Shown one piece after another: positions 31,494 through 40,538 of a DNA stretch of 42,412 nucleotides. Position numbers and translations under genes: made by a program. The stretch is from contig JAKSYS010000548.1 of the NCBI GenBank assembly GCA_022925895.1, forward strand, positions 1 through 42,412. The letters run 5' to 3'. Under the pieces are notes generated by a model, which worked only from the letters and a program-made list of their open reading frames with translations, made no database searches and was not told the origin of the DNA. This DNA is from Fragilaria crotonensis. Taxonomy: Eukaryota > Bacillariophyta > Fragilariophyceae > Fragilariales > Fragilariaceae. Positions within the stretch are counted from its first letter, which is position 1. Each line of letters starts with the position of its first letter.

Positions 31494-32084
31494 ATGAGCC
31501 GATCATTGATGCTACGATCACTAATTCACAGAACACGCCCTGTGGGTTCAAGAACTACCGGTAGCAGGTGTTTCTCTGAGTGGACCCACGGACAAGTTTT
31601 GTTGGGGGATTCGCCGGAATTTGATGGCGAGCCGAAGGTGATTCTCGAAGGATATTCATGCTCCGGCTTTGACGTGATGAATGTTATTGAAAAGATCGAG
31701 AAGGACAAGAAACCTCAGGACTCTGAGCAGTCTGGGGATTCTAAGGATTCCACGGAGTCAGGAAAGATCCATATGATGGGGTCGATGATGACCTTTCCGA
31801 ATTCTTGCTTCATATGGAATGTCAATTCCATCGAAGAAGTTACGATAGAATCTCTAGCACCTGTCATGCTTTATCGACCGAAGCTTGAATATTTGTTTAT
31901 CGGGTCGGAGCGACCGATGGACCGGGAGGCTTTCGAGCGAATTAAATCAGAGCTGAAGGAGAAGGCAAACATCGTTGTGGAACAGTTAAGCATCGGCAAC
32001 GCCATGGGGACCTTCAATATTCTGAATGGCGAAGGAAGACTAGTCGCGGCGGCTTTCGTGCTCCACGAGGATGATGCGGAATAG
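31494..32084 (+). CDS. NDUFAF3-like complex I assembly factor (Mth938 domain)
   Basis: 196 residues. Residues 1-29 are basic and Arg/Ser-rich without acids, a mitochondrial leader. The conserved domain runs from about 38 to 192. WNVNSIEEVTIESLAPVML and VVEQLSIGNAMGTFNILNGEGRLVAAAFVL match the Mth938/NDUFAF3 family, whose human member has the equivalent NACATFNFL...EGR segment. NDUFAF3 works with NDUFAF4 in early assembly of the complex I Q-module arm. An acidic, low-complexity insert (about 68-90, Lys/Asp/Ser-rich) appears specific to this protein. The frame is complete without introns. Confidence 0.82.
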   Translation: MSRSLMLRSLIHRTRPVGSRTTGSRCFSEWTHGQVLLGDSPEFDGEPKVILEGYSCSGFDVMNVIEKIEKDKKPQDSEQSGDSKDSTESGKIHMMGSMMTFPNSCFIWNVNSIEEVTIESLAPVMLYRPKLEYLFIGSERPMDREAFERIKSELKEKANIVVEQLSIGNAMGTFNILNGEGRLVAAAFVLHEDDAE

Positions 32085-32443
32085 TTAGCAATGTAATGCC
32101 GTAAATGTGTCATGTCCAAATTCAGTCCAGAAATATATTCCTACTCATTCAAATTCTGATTACTTCAGCAGTTCATGCCTACTTATTATGCTTCTGACCA
32201 GTTCAACAAGGAGACCCACTGACACATAAGCACTCGTCACATATAATCGGGTGTCATAATGACGCCAAATTTGGAGGGAGATGCACACCTTGTGATATGA
32301 ACATGACCCATCCCGTCCATTCGCATTTCAATGTGGCACTGAATTGACTTAAGAATAACATCAACATCCCGCTCATTCCCACTTTAATCCGGTGCTTGCC
32401 TCGACCAAATGCCTACCTTATGACATCAACATGACTCATCCAC
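32085..32443. other. Intergenic region, no gene seen
   Basis: This separates two convergent genes. A loosely repeated phrase (GACATCAACATGACTCATCC and variants at about 32300-32330, 32352-32380 and 32420-32450) suggests small degenerate tandem repeats. Confidence 0.4.
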
Positions 32444-35185
32444 TCATTCACATTTCAATGAGGAGCTGAAATGGCTTGACCAAATGCCCATCTTCCCAAC
32501 GCACTGAGTCACCAAAGGATCATCCTGACACTTGGAACGAGGAAGGGCACGCGATGCCTTCAAGTCCGCACGAAGGAGATCGCGTTCTTTCTTCAGGCTC
32601 GCTATCTCGCGCCTTTGAGTTTTCAAAACTACACGCTGACGTTCCAGGGCCGCATCAAGCTGGATTACAGCCTCTCGAAGCATTTGGAACTCCTCCTGAC
32701 TCGGAACGAGATCACGTTCCGAATTGGGAGGCGCCACGCGAGTTTCCACCTCAGTCACCTCGTGACGCAGAGTGAGCTCCTCCTGACTCGGAACGAGCTC
32801 ACGTGAAGAATTGGGAGGCACTTTGGTCGTTTCCACCTCTGTTATCTGACGTGCACTTTGCGAGATGCCCTCATCATTGGGGGGCGGACATGCAAGATCC
32901 TCCACTCTCATCCACACAACAAGGGTGGTGTTGGCGTTGGTGTCGCTCTCAAGCTCGTCAGAATCATTTTTGTCTTCTTTTGAGCATTTCGAAGTATCAG
33001 CTCCCATTCTCTGCATCTGAGCTTCCACCTGCCTCTCAAACAACCGAATCGAGTCAAACTCTAAAACCGCATCACAGGAGCTTGAATCGGACACATCAAT
33101 ATCTTCGTCTGGCAGCGTCGCATTGCGTTCAATGGGGGAAGGTGACTCAGTCTCGATTTCATTCGCATGCTCCGTGGGAGGGTGTCCGTTGTTTCTTCCC
33201 ACTGTTTGGTCTGTTACTGTAGGTGGAATATCCGGGACATGCATGTCATCGTTGGTAGCAATCGCAGTCGATGGCTCTGTTTCGGCTTTTGAATACGAGT
33301 TAGACCTCAAAACCGAAACCATTTGGTCGCTGTCGTCAGAAACAGGTAATTCGGATTTGAGAATAGGAGATGGCATTTTCTCGTTCGAGCCAGAGCTAGA
33401 ATCCATCGCAGTTTGAACTGTTGGAAACCCTTCTTCGTTCAAACCAATAGGAGATGGCATTTTCTCGTTCGAGTCGGAATCCATTGCAGTTTGAACGGTT
33501 GGAAACCCTTCTTCAAACAAACCGGGTGGTCGGTTTTCAACAAAATCTAGTGGTGCAACAGGAGTGTAGTACGAGTAGACTTTCTGAACAGGTTTGTGAC
33601 TGATGCTGGTTGGCGACACAGTGATCTGTGCAATGTCCTTGGTTTCCTGCATAGGAGACGGAACAGTAGTTGCTTTGCCTGTGTTCGAACCAAGGTCAGT
33701 CAAAGTTACTCCCGCTTGCGGGTTGGTGATGGACGGAAGGGGAGGTAGGTCACGCTTTGACAAGTTGCTGGCTGGATCAGAAACGTCAGAGCGGTTTTCT
33801 TCCGCCGACTTGGCGGATGGTGATGAATTGCGGGTCACAGCATCATTCCTAACATAAGATCGTAGTCGGAACCTCCTTGCTCGAACCGCCGGCATCACGT
33901 TGATTTTTCTTGATTCAGCTGGTTTCTTCTTAAGAGGATTTGTAGGTCTGGGAGGACTTGGGACATTTGGGGTCTCCTGAAATGTTTTAAACGGTTTATT
34001 GCCATTGCTGACGTCAAAGCTGTCGACGGAACTCTCATTTCTTGATTTCTCACTGGCGGCCATGTCTCCTCTACTACTAAAACTCAGGCTCGAATTATTC
34101 AGATGTATCTGGTGAAGATTCAGGTCAAAGTCTCCGTCCGAGTTTAAACTTCGCTCAAAGGTAGGTAGTATCTTGGCGTCCTTGATGGAGGAACTCATGA
34201 GGATAGAATCACGCGATGAACCGTATGAGTCAAAATCTTCCATATTGACGTCTGGGTCATCATTGATGTTCTTGCCACCGATGAACTCCTCCACTAGGGC
34301 GTCGGCGTCAACCGAACTTCCTGTCATCGACGTATTTGTCCCAGTGAGACTTGACGGTAGGTACAGCCCATGATGCATATCGATCGTATCGGCTACTCCT
34401 CCATTTTCAGACATTGAGGAAGTGGTTGGGTGCGAGGCCTCCTCGGCTAGCACGCAGGGCGTTTCGTGCTCTGATATATCTGAAACCTGCGCAGAGATAC
34501 TCGTGCTCGGCACATTGTCCGAAAGAAAACTTGGTTGTTCTTTTGTAAAGAAATTGGACTCTAGATGCGTGTTCGACAGAACGGTTGGTTGCAAGGTCAG
34601 CGACGCAGACGACAATAATGGAGAGAGATGGTGGACTCTTCGAGGTGGATCAGACACAATTGGCTTGGAATTCTCTTTGCCAAACGAATTTGCTTGTTCA
34701 TCATCCGAGTCTTCTCGAGCCCGATGCACTACGATGGCGTCTGTCGGCAACACACCATTAGCTGACATCAATGGATCTGCCAAGGATTGTTCCGTCCGTG
34801 GATCGTTCGATGCATTGGGAGGCGTAGCAGCGAAATTTGTAAATGAAGAGGCGTCATAGTTGACAGGCAACGAAGGCGATTGTCTTGCTAATTCTGGACC
34901 GTCGTTCAAGATATTGCTCGGCTTCCCAACACCACCTTGTTGCCAGAGTGGGGGGCGGTTATTCTGATTCTTGAAGTCGCCCCGTACGCCGAGCGCTGTC
35001 TCCTTGTTTGGAGTCCCTGCAGGTGAGGAACGATAAAGCATTCGACGAATCTTGGCGGCATCGCTGCGACGTCTGGCTCTTCGTGGAGTATCGATCAGGT
35101 CAACCAACGCATCGTCATGAGCGGTGTCTATAACAAGACCCCTCATTTTGCTATTGCCTCCGTGACCATCTAACTGAAACTCCAT
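32444..35185 (-). CDS. Large disordered protein with C-terminal coiled coil, unknown function
   Basis: 913 residues, not recognised. Most of it is low-complexity, rich in Ser, Asp, Asn and Pro, and probably disordered. Near the N-terminus is a basic patch (PRRARRRSDAAKIRRML). The last 80 or so residues form a coiled coil (EAVIQLDAALERQRVVLKTQ and onward). Two internal tandem duplications are visible: EEGFPTVQTAMDS...NEKMPSP occurs twice in the middle, and VETxxxPPNSxRxLVPSQEE occurs twice before the coiled coil. The ATG at 35185 has an in-frame stop just upstream. A separate frame upstream (to 35360) looks protein-like but has no ATG, so an extra 5' exon is possible. A cytoskeletal or scaffold role would be a guess. 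Confidence 0.6.
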   Translation of the reverse strand: MEFQLDGHGGNSKMRGLVIDTAHDDALVDLIDTPRRARRRSDAAKIRRMLYRSSPAGTPNKETALGVRGDFKNQNNRPPLWQQGGVGKPSNILNDGPELARQSPSLPVNYDASSFTNFAATPPNASNDPRTEQSLADPLMSANGVLPTDAIVVHRAREDSDDEQANSFGKENSKPIVSDPPRRVHHLSPLLSSASLTLQPTVLSNTHLESNFFTKEQPSFLSDNVPSTSISAQVSDISEHETPCVLAEEASHPTTSSMSENGGVADTIDMHHGLYLPSSLTGTNTSMTGSSVDADALVEEFIGGKNINDDPDVNMEDFDSYGSSRDSILMSSSIKDAKILPTFERSLNSDGDFDLNLHQIHLNNSSLSFSSRGDMAASEKSRNESSVDSFDVSNGNKPFKTFQETPNVPSPPRPTNPLKKKPAESRKINVMPAVRARRFRLRSYVRNDAVTRNSSPSAKSAEENRSDVSDPASNLSKRDLPPLPSITNPQAGVTLTDLGSNTGKATTVPSPMQETKDIAQITVSPTSISHKPVQKVYSYYTPVAPLDFVENRPPGLFEEGFPTVQTAMDSDSNEKMPSPIGLNEEGFPTVQTAMDSSSGSNEKMPSPILKSELPVSDDSDQMVSVLRSNSYSKAETEPSTAIATNDDMHVPDIPPTVTDQTVGRNNGHPPTEHANEIETESPSPIERNATLPDEDIDVSDSSSCDAVLEFDSIRLFERQVEAQMQRMGADTSKCSKEDKNDSDELESDTNANTTLVVWMRVEDLACPPPNDEGISQSARQITEVETTKVPPNSSRELVPSQEELTLRHEVTEVETRVAPPNSERDLVPSQEEFQMLREAVIQLDAALERQRVVLKTQRREIASLKKERDLLRADLKASRALPRSKCQDDPLVTQCVGKMGIWSSHFSSSLKCE
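32690..32863. repeat. In-frame tandem duplication (about 87 bp)
   Basis: Two copies starting CTCCTCCTGACTCGGAACGAG at 32690 and 32777, diverged by substitutions, encode the repeated SRxLVPSQEE segment of the same protein. Confidence 0.65.
33362..33523. repeat. In-frame tandem duplication (84 and 78 bp)
   Basis: Copy 1 is 33362-33445 and copy 2 about 33446-33523, both starting AATAGGAGATGGCATTTTC. They differ by a 6-base deletion and a few substitutions. The duplication keeps the reading frame of the 913-residue protein. Confidence 0.75.
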
Positions 35186-35730
35186 CCAAACTATATGGAG
35201 GTATTATTTCTTTGTCAAATGGCATCTCATGTTCGGCACATGAATCGCTGCCCTCGCAGATCTCGCCCAATCGCTGCGATAAAAGTGACGAAACGGTAGC
35301 GAGCGTTTCAAGATTCCGGATACAGGCGCCTCCCTGTTCGATTCTTGAGATATTGTTCACATGGTTCGCTCAAGGAAGCGCGATATAATTAGCTGTTCGG
35401 TCGAGATACTAGTGGCATTACTTAGACAATCGCCAAACGATGTGTGACGAACACCAATAATTAAAGCCAACAAAACTCGACACCCCAGTGACCAGTAGCA
35501 CACTGTGAAAGGATTCGATGTTGGATGGGCAGCAAGACCACGTTTCAGATCTGGAATCGGGATCCATCCGATATTCTAAGGCAGTACGAAGATCACAGAC
35601 ATGACCCCTTTCAACACACAATCATGGTTTCACAACACACTCGACACAACTAAAGCGCCGACTCAGACGTGCCTCATTGGTGCTAAGGTTTTGAACACTT
35701 ACTCATCTCAGATCCTTGTTTTCCGGAATC
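35186..35730. other. Divergent intergenic region
   Basis: This holds the 5' regions of the coiled-coil gene (left) and the TPR gene (right). Apart from the protein-like frame without ATG noted for the coiled-coil gene (35151-35360, minus strand), nothing was recognised. Confidence 0.45.
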
Positions 35731-37035
35731 ATGGCTTCAGCGAGTAAGTATACTCCTGAGGACAAGAACCAGGCCTTGGTGGTGACTCCGTATGGCAGAG
35801 GCTTGGTACTTCGCAGCGGCCGCGATGACGGGATTCGGGAGATCCAGCTCACAGAATGGGAAATGGCTTCATCTCGTCGGGGGGTTCCTCCGAACGCCGT
35901 GCTGTACACACCTCAAAGTTTTCCTTCTGTCAAGCCACTCAACGGAGATCATGTTACCTGTCAATGGGGACGAGGAGTTATCCAGGCGATCCGCAAGGAC
36001 GGAACGATTGTGGTAGAACTATCCTCTTGGCGTCTTGCCAATCGATCCCGGGTCAAATGCTACCTTCAACCCTCCGCTGTGCAAGTTGTTCGAAAGAAGA
36101 CAAAATCTGAAATGGATGTCTTTGAGCGTGTCGAGCTCGCCAACGAATATAAGGCTCTGGCGAACAAGCAGTTCGCACAGAAGCTTTACGAACCTGCAGT
36201 CTTGACGTACTCCAAAGCCGTCGATGCGGTTCGTTATGTCCAGCACGACTCGAATAGTTCCAATGAAGTCCGGGCAGATTTGATAGTGGCCATGATTACA
36301 TGTAGCAACAATGCTGGAACGTGTTCAGTGCATTTGCACAAATGGGATCAGGCTATCAAATTTGCCAAGAATGCGCTGGTCTTGATCGATGCGCTCTATC
36401 CCAAGCGTGGAGGAAAAATTCACACAATTCTTAATCGAGATGGGTATCTGGATTCCAAGATATTTGGAGAGTGGCGTGTCAAATCCTACCTTCTCTTGGC
36501 TCGGGCTCAGTTTGAGCGGAAGGATTACGACGAAGCTCTAGAAACGCTTCAGGGAGCCACGATTATTCTCAATGAGTTCAATGGAAAGACATCTGCCCTT
36601 TTATCGCAGGAAAAGGAGGTAAAGAAACTCAAGGCGCATTGCGAACGCGAAGACAAGGCAGTCAAAAAGTTGGAGAAGAAGCGAGCGCGTGCCATGTTTG
36701 GAGGTGGGTCGTCTCCGAACAAGGATCCAAATATTGGACAGGTCAAAAATGGCGAAAGTGCCAGATCGGTGGAAGTCACGACTCCAGCCACTATGTCAGA
36801 TACGCAAGTTCAGCCGGAACCATTGAATAGTCCCAGTGGCCCTATGACGAGTTCATCCGAGAACCTTACATCGAAGCCAGTCAAGAAGGTTGCATTCAGC
36901 GTTCCAGAATATGAGGAATTCGAAGAAGAGGAAGTCCCATGGTATGCGGAGCACTGGGAAGCTTTGACACTCACAACTGCGATTGTCGTTGCGGTGGGAG
37001 TCGGCGTTCTACTTGGTGGAAGAAGGAAGCAATAG
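35731..37035 (+). CDS. TPR protein with C-terminal membrane anchor
   Basis: 434 residues from the ATG at 35731. The N-terminal part has two related segments, VTPYGRGLVLRSGRDDGIREIQLTEWEMA and VTCQWGRGVIQAIRKDGTIVVELSSWRLA, each of the form GxGxV...RxDG...xLxxWxxA. A helical TPR region follows (about 130-300), with repeats such as ANEYKALANKQFAQKLYEPAVLTYSKA and LLLARAQFERKDYDEALETLQGA. A basic coiled segment lies near 300-325, then a disordered acidic stretch. The end is a hydrophobic span (LTLTTAIVVAVGVGVLL) with a basic tip GRRKQ, as in tail-anchored proteins. A role as a membrane-bound co-chaperone or adaptor is likely but unproven. Confidence 0.7.
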   Translation: MASASKYTPEDKNQALVVTPYGRGLVLRSGRDDGIREIQLTEWEMASSRRGVPPNAVLYTPQSFPSVKPLNGDHVTCQWGRGVIQAIRKDGTIVVELSSWRLANRSRVKCYLQPSAVQVVRKKTKSEMDVFERVELANEYKALANKQFAQKLYEPAVLTYSKAVDAVRYVQHDSNSSNEVRADLIVAMITCSNNAGTCSVHLHKWDQAIKFAKNALVLIDALYPKRGGKIHTILNRDGYLDSKIFGEWRVKSYLLLARAQFERKDYDEALETLQGATIILNEFNGKTSALLSQEKEVKKLKAHCEREDKAVKKLEKKRARAMFGGGSSPNKDPNIGQVKNGESARSVEVTTPATMSDTQVQPEPLNSPSGPMTSSSENLTSKPVKKVAFSVPEYEEFEEEEVPWYAEHWEALTLTTAIVVAVGVGVLLGGRRKQ

Positions 37036-37049
37036 CATTTCAATTTGCT

Positions 37050-39006
37050 TTATAGCTGTGCAACGTGAAACATAGCACTAAAGATCTGAGAATGGTCTTC
37101 GGCAACAAAGTCGTTGTCAATGATGGCGACAAGAAAGTAGCTATCCCGGATTGTCTGGATCAAGTCGTAACTGTCACTGTCAGGCTCATAAAGGTCCAAC
37201 CACATAGATGTCCACAGCGAAAACGCCTCCTCGGCCCAAACTGAAAACGCGACAGGATCAAAGATGGTGGGTTGTACGATCTCGCGATTCGGAAATACAC
37301 CCCAGGTCAAAGCAGTCGTCCCTCCCACCACCGAACCGGCTCTCAACTCCTGACCCGTAACATTTATTCCATAAAGGTTCATACTCGGCCTTTCATTTAC
37401 CATCTTGAGAAGCTTAACAGCATTTTCAGGGCTCACAAAACACTCAACGTAGGCTTTCTGATAAACGTAACCACCTGGACCGCCCCATCCAAAGGTGGAA
37501 TCCATACTAGGAACACCGTTGACGGAAGGTTGACTATTAATGGTCAAGAAACCTGCACGGTTCAGTCGCGCTAATTGCGGTTGAATAAGAAAAGACTCTG
37601 GTTGCAATGGAGTCTCACACCAAGGAATGCAAGCTATGGTTCCTTCGACGTATTTGGCGAAGACTTCGCATATGTCCCGAGGAGTTCTTGGGTCCACGCC
37701 AAGCATGGCGAGGCGATCTTCGTGTGGAATGGAGAAACTGTAGAAGTGCGAAAGTTCTGAAAGCTCACCAAAGGCGGGAGAGGTCGAGTCACCCCAGCGA
37801 CCCTAAAGAAAACCACGTCAGAAAATGGCAAGAATCAGTTGGTTGAGTAGGACGCACGCGCACTTACGTTAGGGAATTCATCCCACGTTTCAGTCCTCAT
37901 GACATAACTCTTTGGTCGGTTCGCCCAGTTGATAGGCCTAACTTCTTCCTTGGAGCGCTCATCAAGAGCAGAAGGTCTCCAGGGCAAGGAACGAGCCGTT
38001 GAGGCTGGAACGACGTCGCTAAGGGAATAACCGCGGCTGCTCTTACCAGTTCCAGATGCAGCCCTTTCTAGCACATCAACGACTCCCACGCCAAGTAAGA
38101 TGCGGGTCACACTACGCTCCAAATTCAGAGTGTAAAAGTGAATGCCATCGACACCTCCTTCTTCTGGTGGCGTGCTGAGCAGCTTGTGGCACATGTCCAC
38201 AGCAATTTCGACTCCAATATCCTTGATTGCCTCATCATCATCCTTCACGGGCTCCAGGCGATCCATGACGTGCTTAGGAACGGAAATATTGCAGTAGTTG
38301 GTCATGCGAACAAAACTTGAGTAGGATTGAATTGGCATGATGCCCGGAAGAATAGGGCTTGATATACCTGTCGCTCTACAGAGCTTGACGAAGTCCAGGA
38401 AGGCATCGCAATCATAAAAGAATTGTGTCATAATTAAATCAGCACCTGCATCCATCTTTTCCTTCAAGTGAATCATCTCTTCCTCTCTTGATGTAGAAGA
38501 AGGATGCCCTTCAGGATGCCCCGCAACAACAATGCAGAAGTAATCACCGTATTCTTCCCTGATGAGTCGCACTAGGTCGATCGCCCGATTGCAGTAGCCT
38601 CCAGTGACATCTCCTGGTTTCCAAGCACGCGTGCCCCGGGGAGGATCACCTCGAAGAGCCAGAATATTGCGAATACCGCTCCTTTGGCTTGTTGCAGTGT
38701 GTTAAGCAATTGGTCTCGCGTCATGCCCGCACAAGTTAAGTGGAGAAGCACATTAACGCCGCCAAAACGCTGCGCATGTGAGGCCACAGCGAGAGATCGC
38801 ACTGCCGTTGATCCTGATGAACCCCATGTAACGTCAATAAACAATGGATCCAATCGTCGTGCCATACGATCAATACGAGTCAAGAGATTATCCAGACCGG
38901 CCTCCGTTTTGGGCGGAAAGAATTCGAACGAGTAGTACAGGGGTTTGCCGGGGACTGTGTTCACCTTCTGTCGGCGTTCCACTATCGTGTCAAGAATACG
39001 ACCCAT
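37050..39006 (-). CDS. MTHFR: Methylenetetrahydrofolate reductase (MTHFR), one frameshift
   Basis: MTHFR reduces 5,10-methylene-THF to 5-methyl-THF, the methyl donor for methionine synthase. The catalytic domain shows YYSFEFFPPKTEAG, DVTWGSSG, NILALRGDPPRG, VVAGHPEGHP and DLIMTQFFYD. The eukaryotic C-terminal regulatory region follows (DEFPNGRWGDSTSPAFGEL, TINSQPSVNG, FGWGGPGGYVYQKAYVE). A 65-base intron (37803-37867, GTAAGT...TTTAG) lies inside DEFPN/GRWGD. At about 38675-38679 the frame breaks; a third G in a GG run restores QAKGAGIRNILALRG. Corrected length is about 630 residues, full size for a eukaryotic enzyme. The stop lies 14 bases from the stop of the convergent TPR gene. Confidence 0.92.
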
Positions 39007-39391
39007 TGCTGCGTTGTGAAAGAGAAGATGTCGATATGCAAGTTGATTGTTGTGCCAAGCGCATCACCGTTCTACACTGCCATGTTGTTGATTGTGTCTT
39101 GCGCTCGACCGATTTTCCCTGTTCTCATAAGCAGCATGGAGTGCTTTCTTGTTTGGAAGTTTGGGGAAGTTGCAAGTAGGCTACTATACTGGATTTCTAC
39201 TTCCTACACTGTCGCACAGATATGCCAAATGCCAACTTCCAACTGCCAAGACGGAACACGGACCTTTCGTGAATTCGGTGAAAGGGCTGGGTCACGTTTT
39301 CAGTCACGAATACATGCGCGGCCATTCATTTCTTTAGACGCTCCCCCAGAACCTTTTTATCATTTACCCACTGAGAGACGCAACAACAACC
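39007..39391. other. Divergent promoter region, MTHFR and MYND gene
   Basis: 385 bases between two start codons facing away from each other. No specific element was recognised. Confidence 0.4.
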
Positions 39392-40530
39392 ATGGACTTT
39401 CTCGCATCTCTCAACCTTGATGAGCTCCCCGAGCAACAGACAAGAGCAGCTCACCTATCTCGGAAGCTAGCCAACGACCCCGACTTACGTCTCGGTTTCA
39501 ACTGTTGCTGCAGCTGTGGCAAACAGGAGGTTGCGCTATCGTTGTGTCCCAATTGCAAGCGCGTCTCGTACTGTTCCGATGCCTGTCGCGAGGAAGACAT
39601 CAGACCAGCTGTTGACGAGGACGAGGGAGCCCTTGGCCATTCCTCGATCATTTGCTCTGTCCTCAAAATCTGCAACGACGATGAAGACGCCGAAGACTTG
39701 GTAGGCGGTACGGACGCTGCCAGGAATCGAGTGCGAAGCGAGCTAGAGTCCTACCCGGCTACCATGGCAAACATTTTACGAGAAGGTCCCTGCTACCAAG
39801 ACTACTTGAGTTCCGTTGGGAAAGATTTAGTGATCCACGTGATTGGAGCCTCAGAGGAAGCAGAATTGTGGAATGGGGAATCCGCCGTTCTAGAGGCGTA
39901 CGCCGAGGCCTTGTTGCAACTCGCCGAAGATTTTGGCTTGTCAACCATCCATTTGCACATGATTGGGCCTGATTGTCCTGAACGACCAATGGATGACGAA
40001 CGATCGCTACCCTATGAACGAAACGGCAGCAAGACATTTACGCTTCACTTCCAAACACACCGGTGTCTCTACTCAAGGACCTGCTCCGAGACATTTCCAA
40101 GCCTCAAGTTGTTGTCCTCTTCAATCCTGGATTTACCTGTCCTGACTATGATTGGGAGGAAACAATGGATTTGCTTGACCATGGAATCGCCTTTCTTTCG
40201 ACAACTAACACAGAGATGGAGGGAGTGTCGGATTGTAATCACCTCATGGACAAGAAACTATTTCCTCACTTGCCACCGCTGGCGGCCGAGATTATGGGTG
40301 TGGAGGACTATGGGGACCTAACCTTTTTCTCCGAAAATCCATACGCAGGAACTCGAATTCGTCAGAGTGGCACCATGGCCAACGATGTTTATGTCAAGAA
40401 CCGGTGGATGATTGGCGGAATATTAGCTAAACCGATGAAGAAGAGAAGTCGTGATGATGACAACGAGGGAGACATATACAACAAGGGTCCACCGGGAAAT
40501 TCCAAGAAGTCCAATCCAGCATTGATTTGA
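39392..40530 (+). CDS. MYND zinc-finger protein with MSS51-like C-terminal domain, one frameshift
   Basis: The zinc finger has CSCGKQ, LCPNCKRVSYCSDAC and a final H...C pair (GHSSIIC), the MYND spacing. The C-terminal half contains VIHVIGASEEAELW, then after the break VVVLFNPGFTCPDYDWEET and FLSTTNTEMEG. These are typical of the MSS51/ZMYND15-17 C-terminal domain. Yeast Mss51 controls translation and assembly of Cox1 in mitochondria; other family members act elsewhere, and no clear mitochondrial leader is visible here. The frame shifts at about 40061-40063, where a third G in a GG run would restore it. Corrected length is about 379 residues. The tail is basic with a likely nuclear signal (KPMKKRSRDDD). 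Confidence 0.75.
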
Positions 40531-40538
40531 GGAAAATT

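Noticed and set aside
6271-40063. Programmed ribosomal frameshifting, as in Euplotes, to explain the many frame breaks
   Set aside because: The ten sites share no slippery motif or stop-codon context, one goes in the opposite direction, and several lie in short homopolymers, which fits sequence error better.
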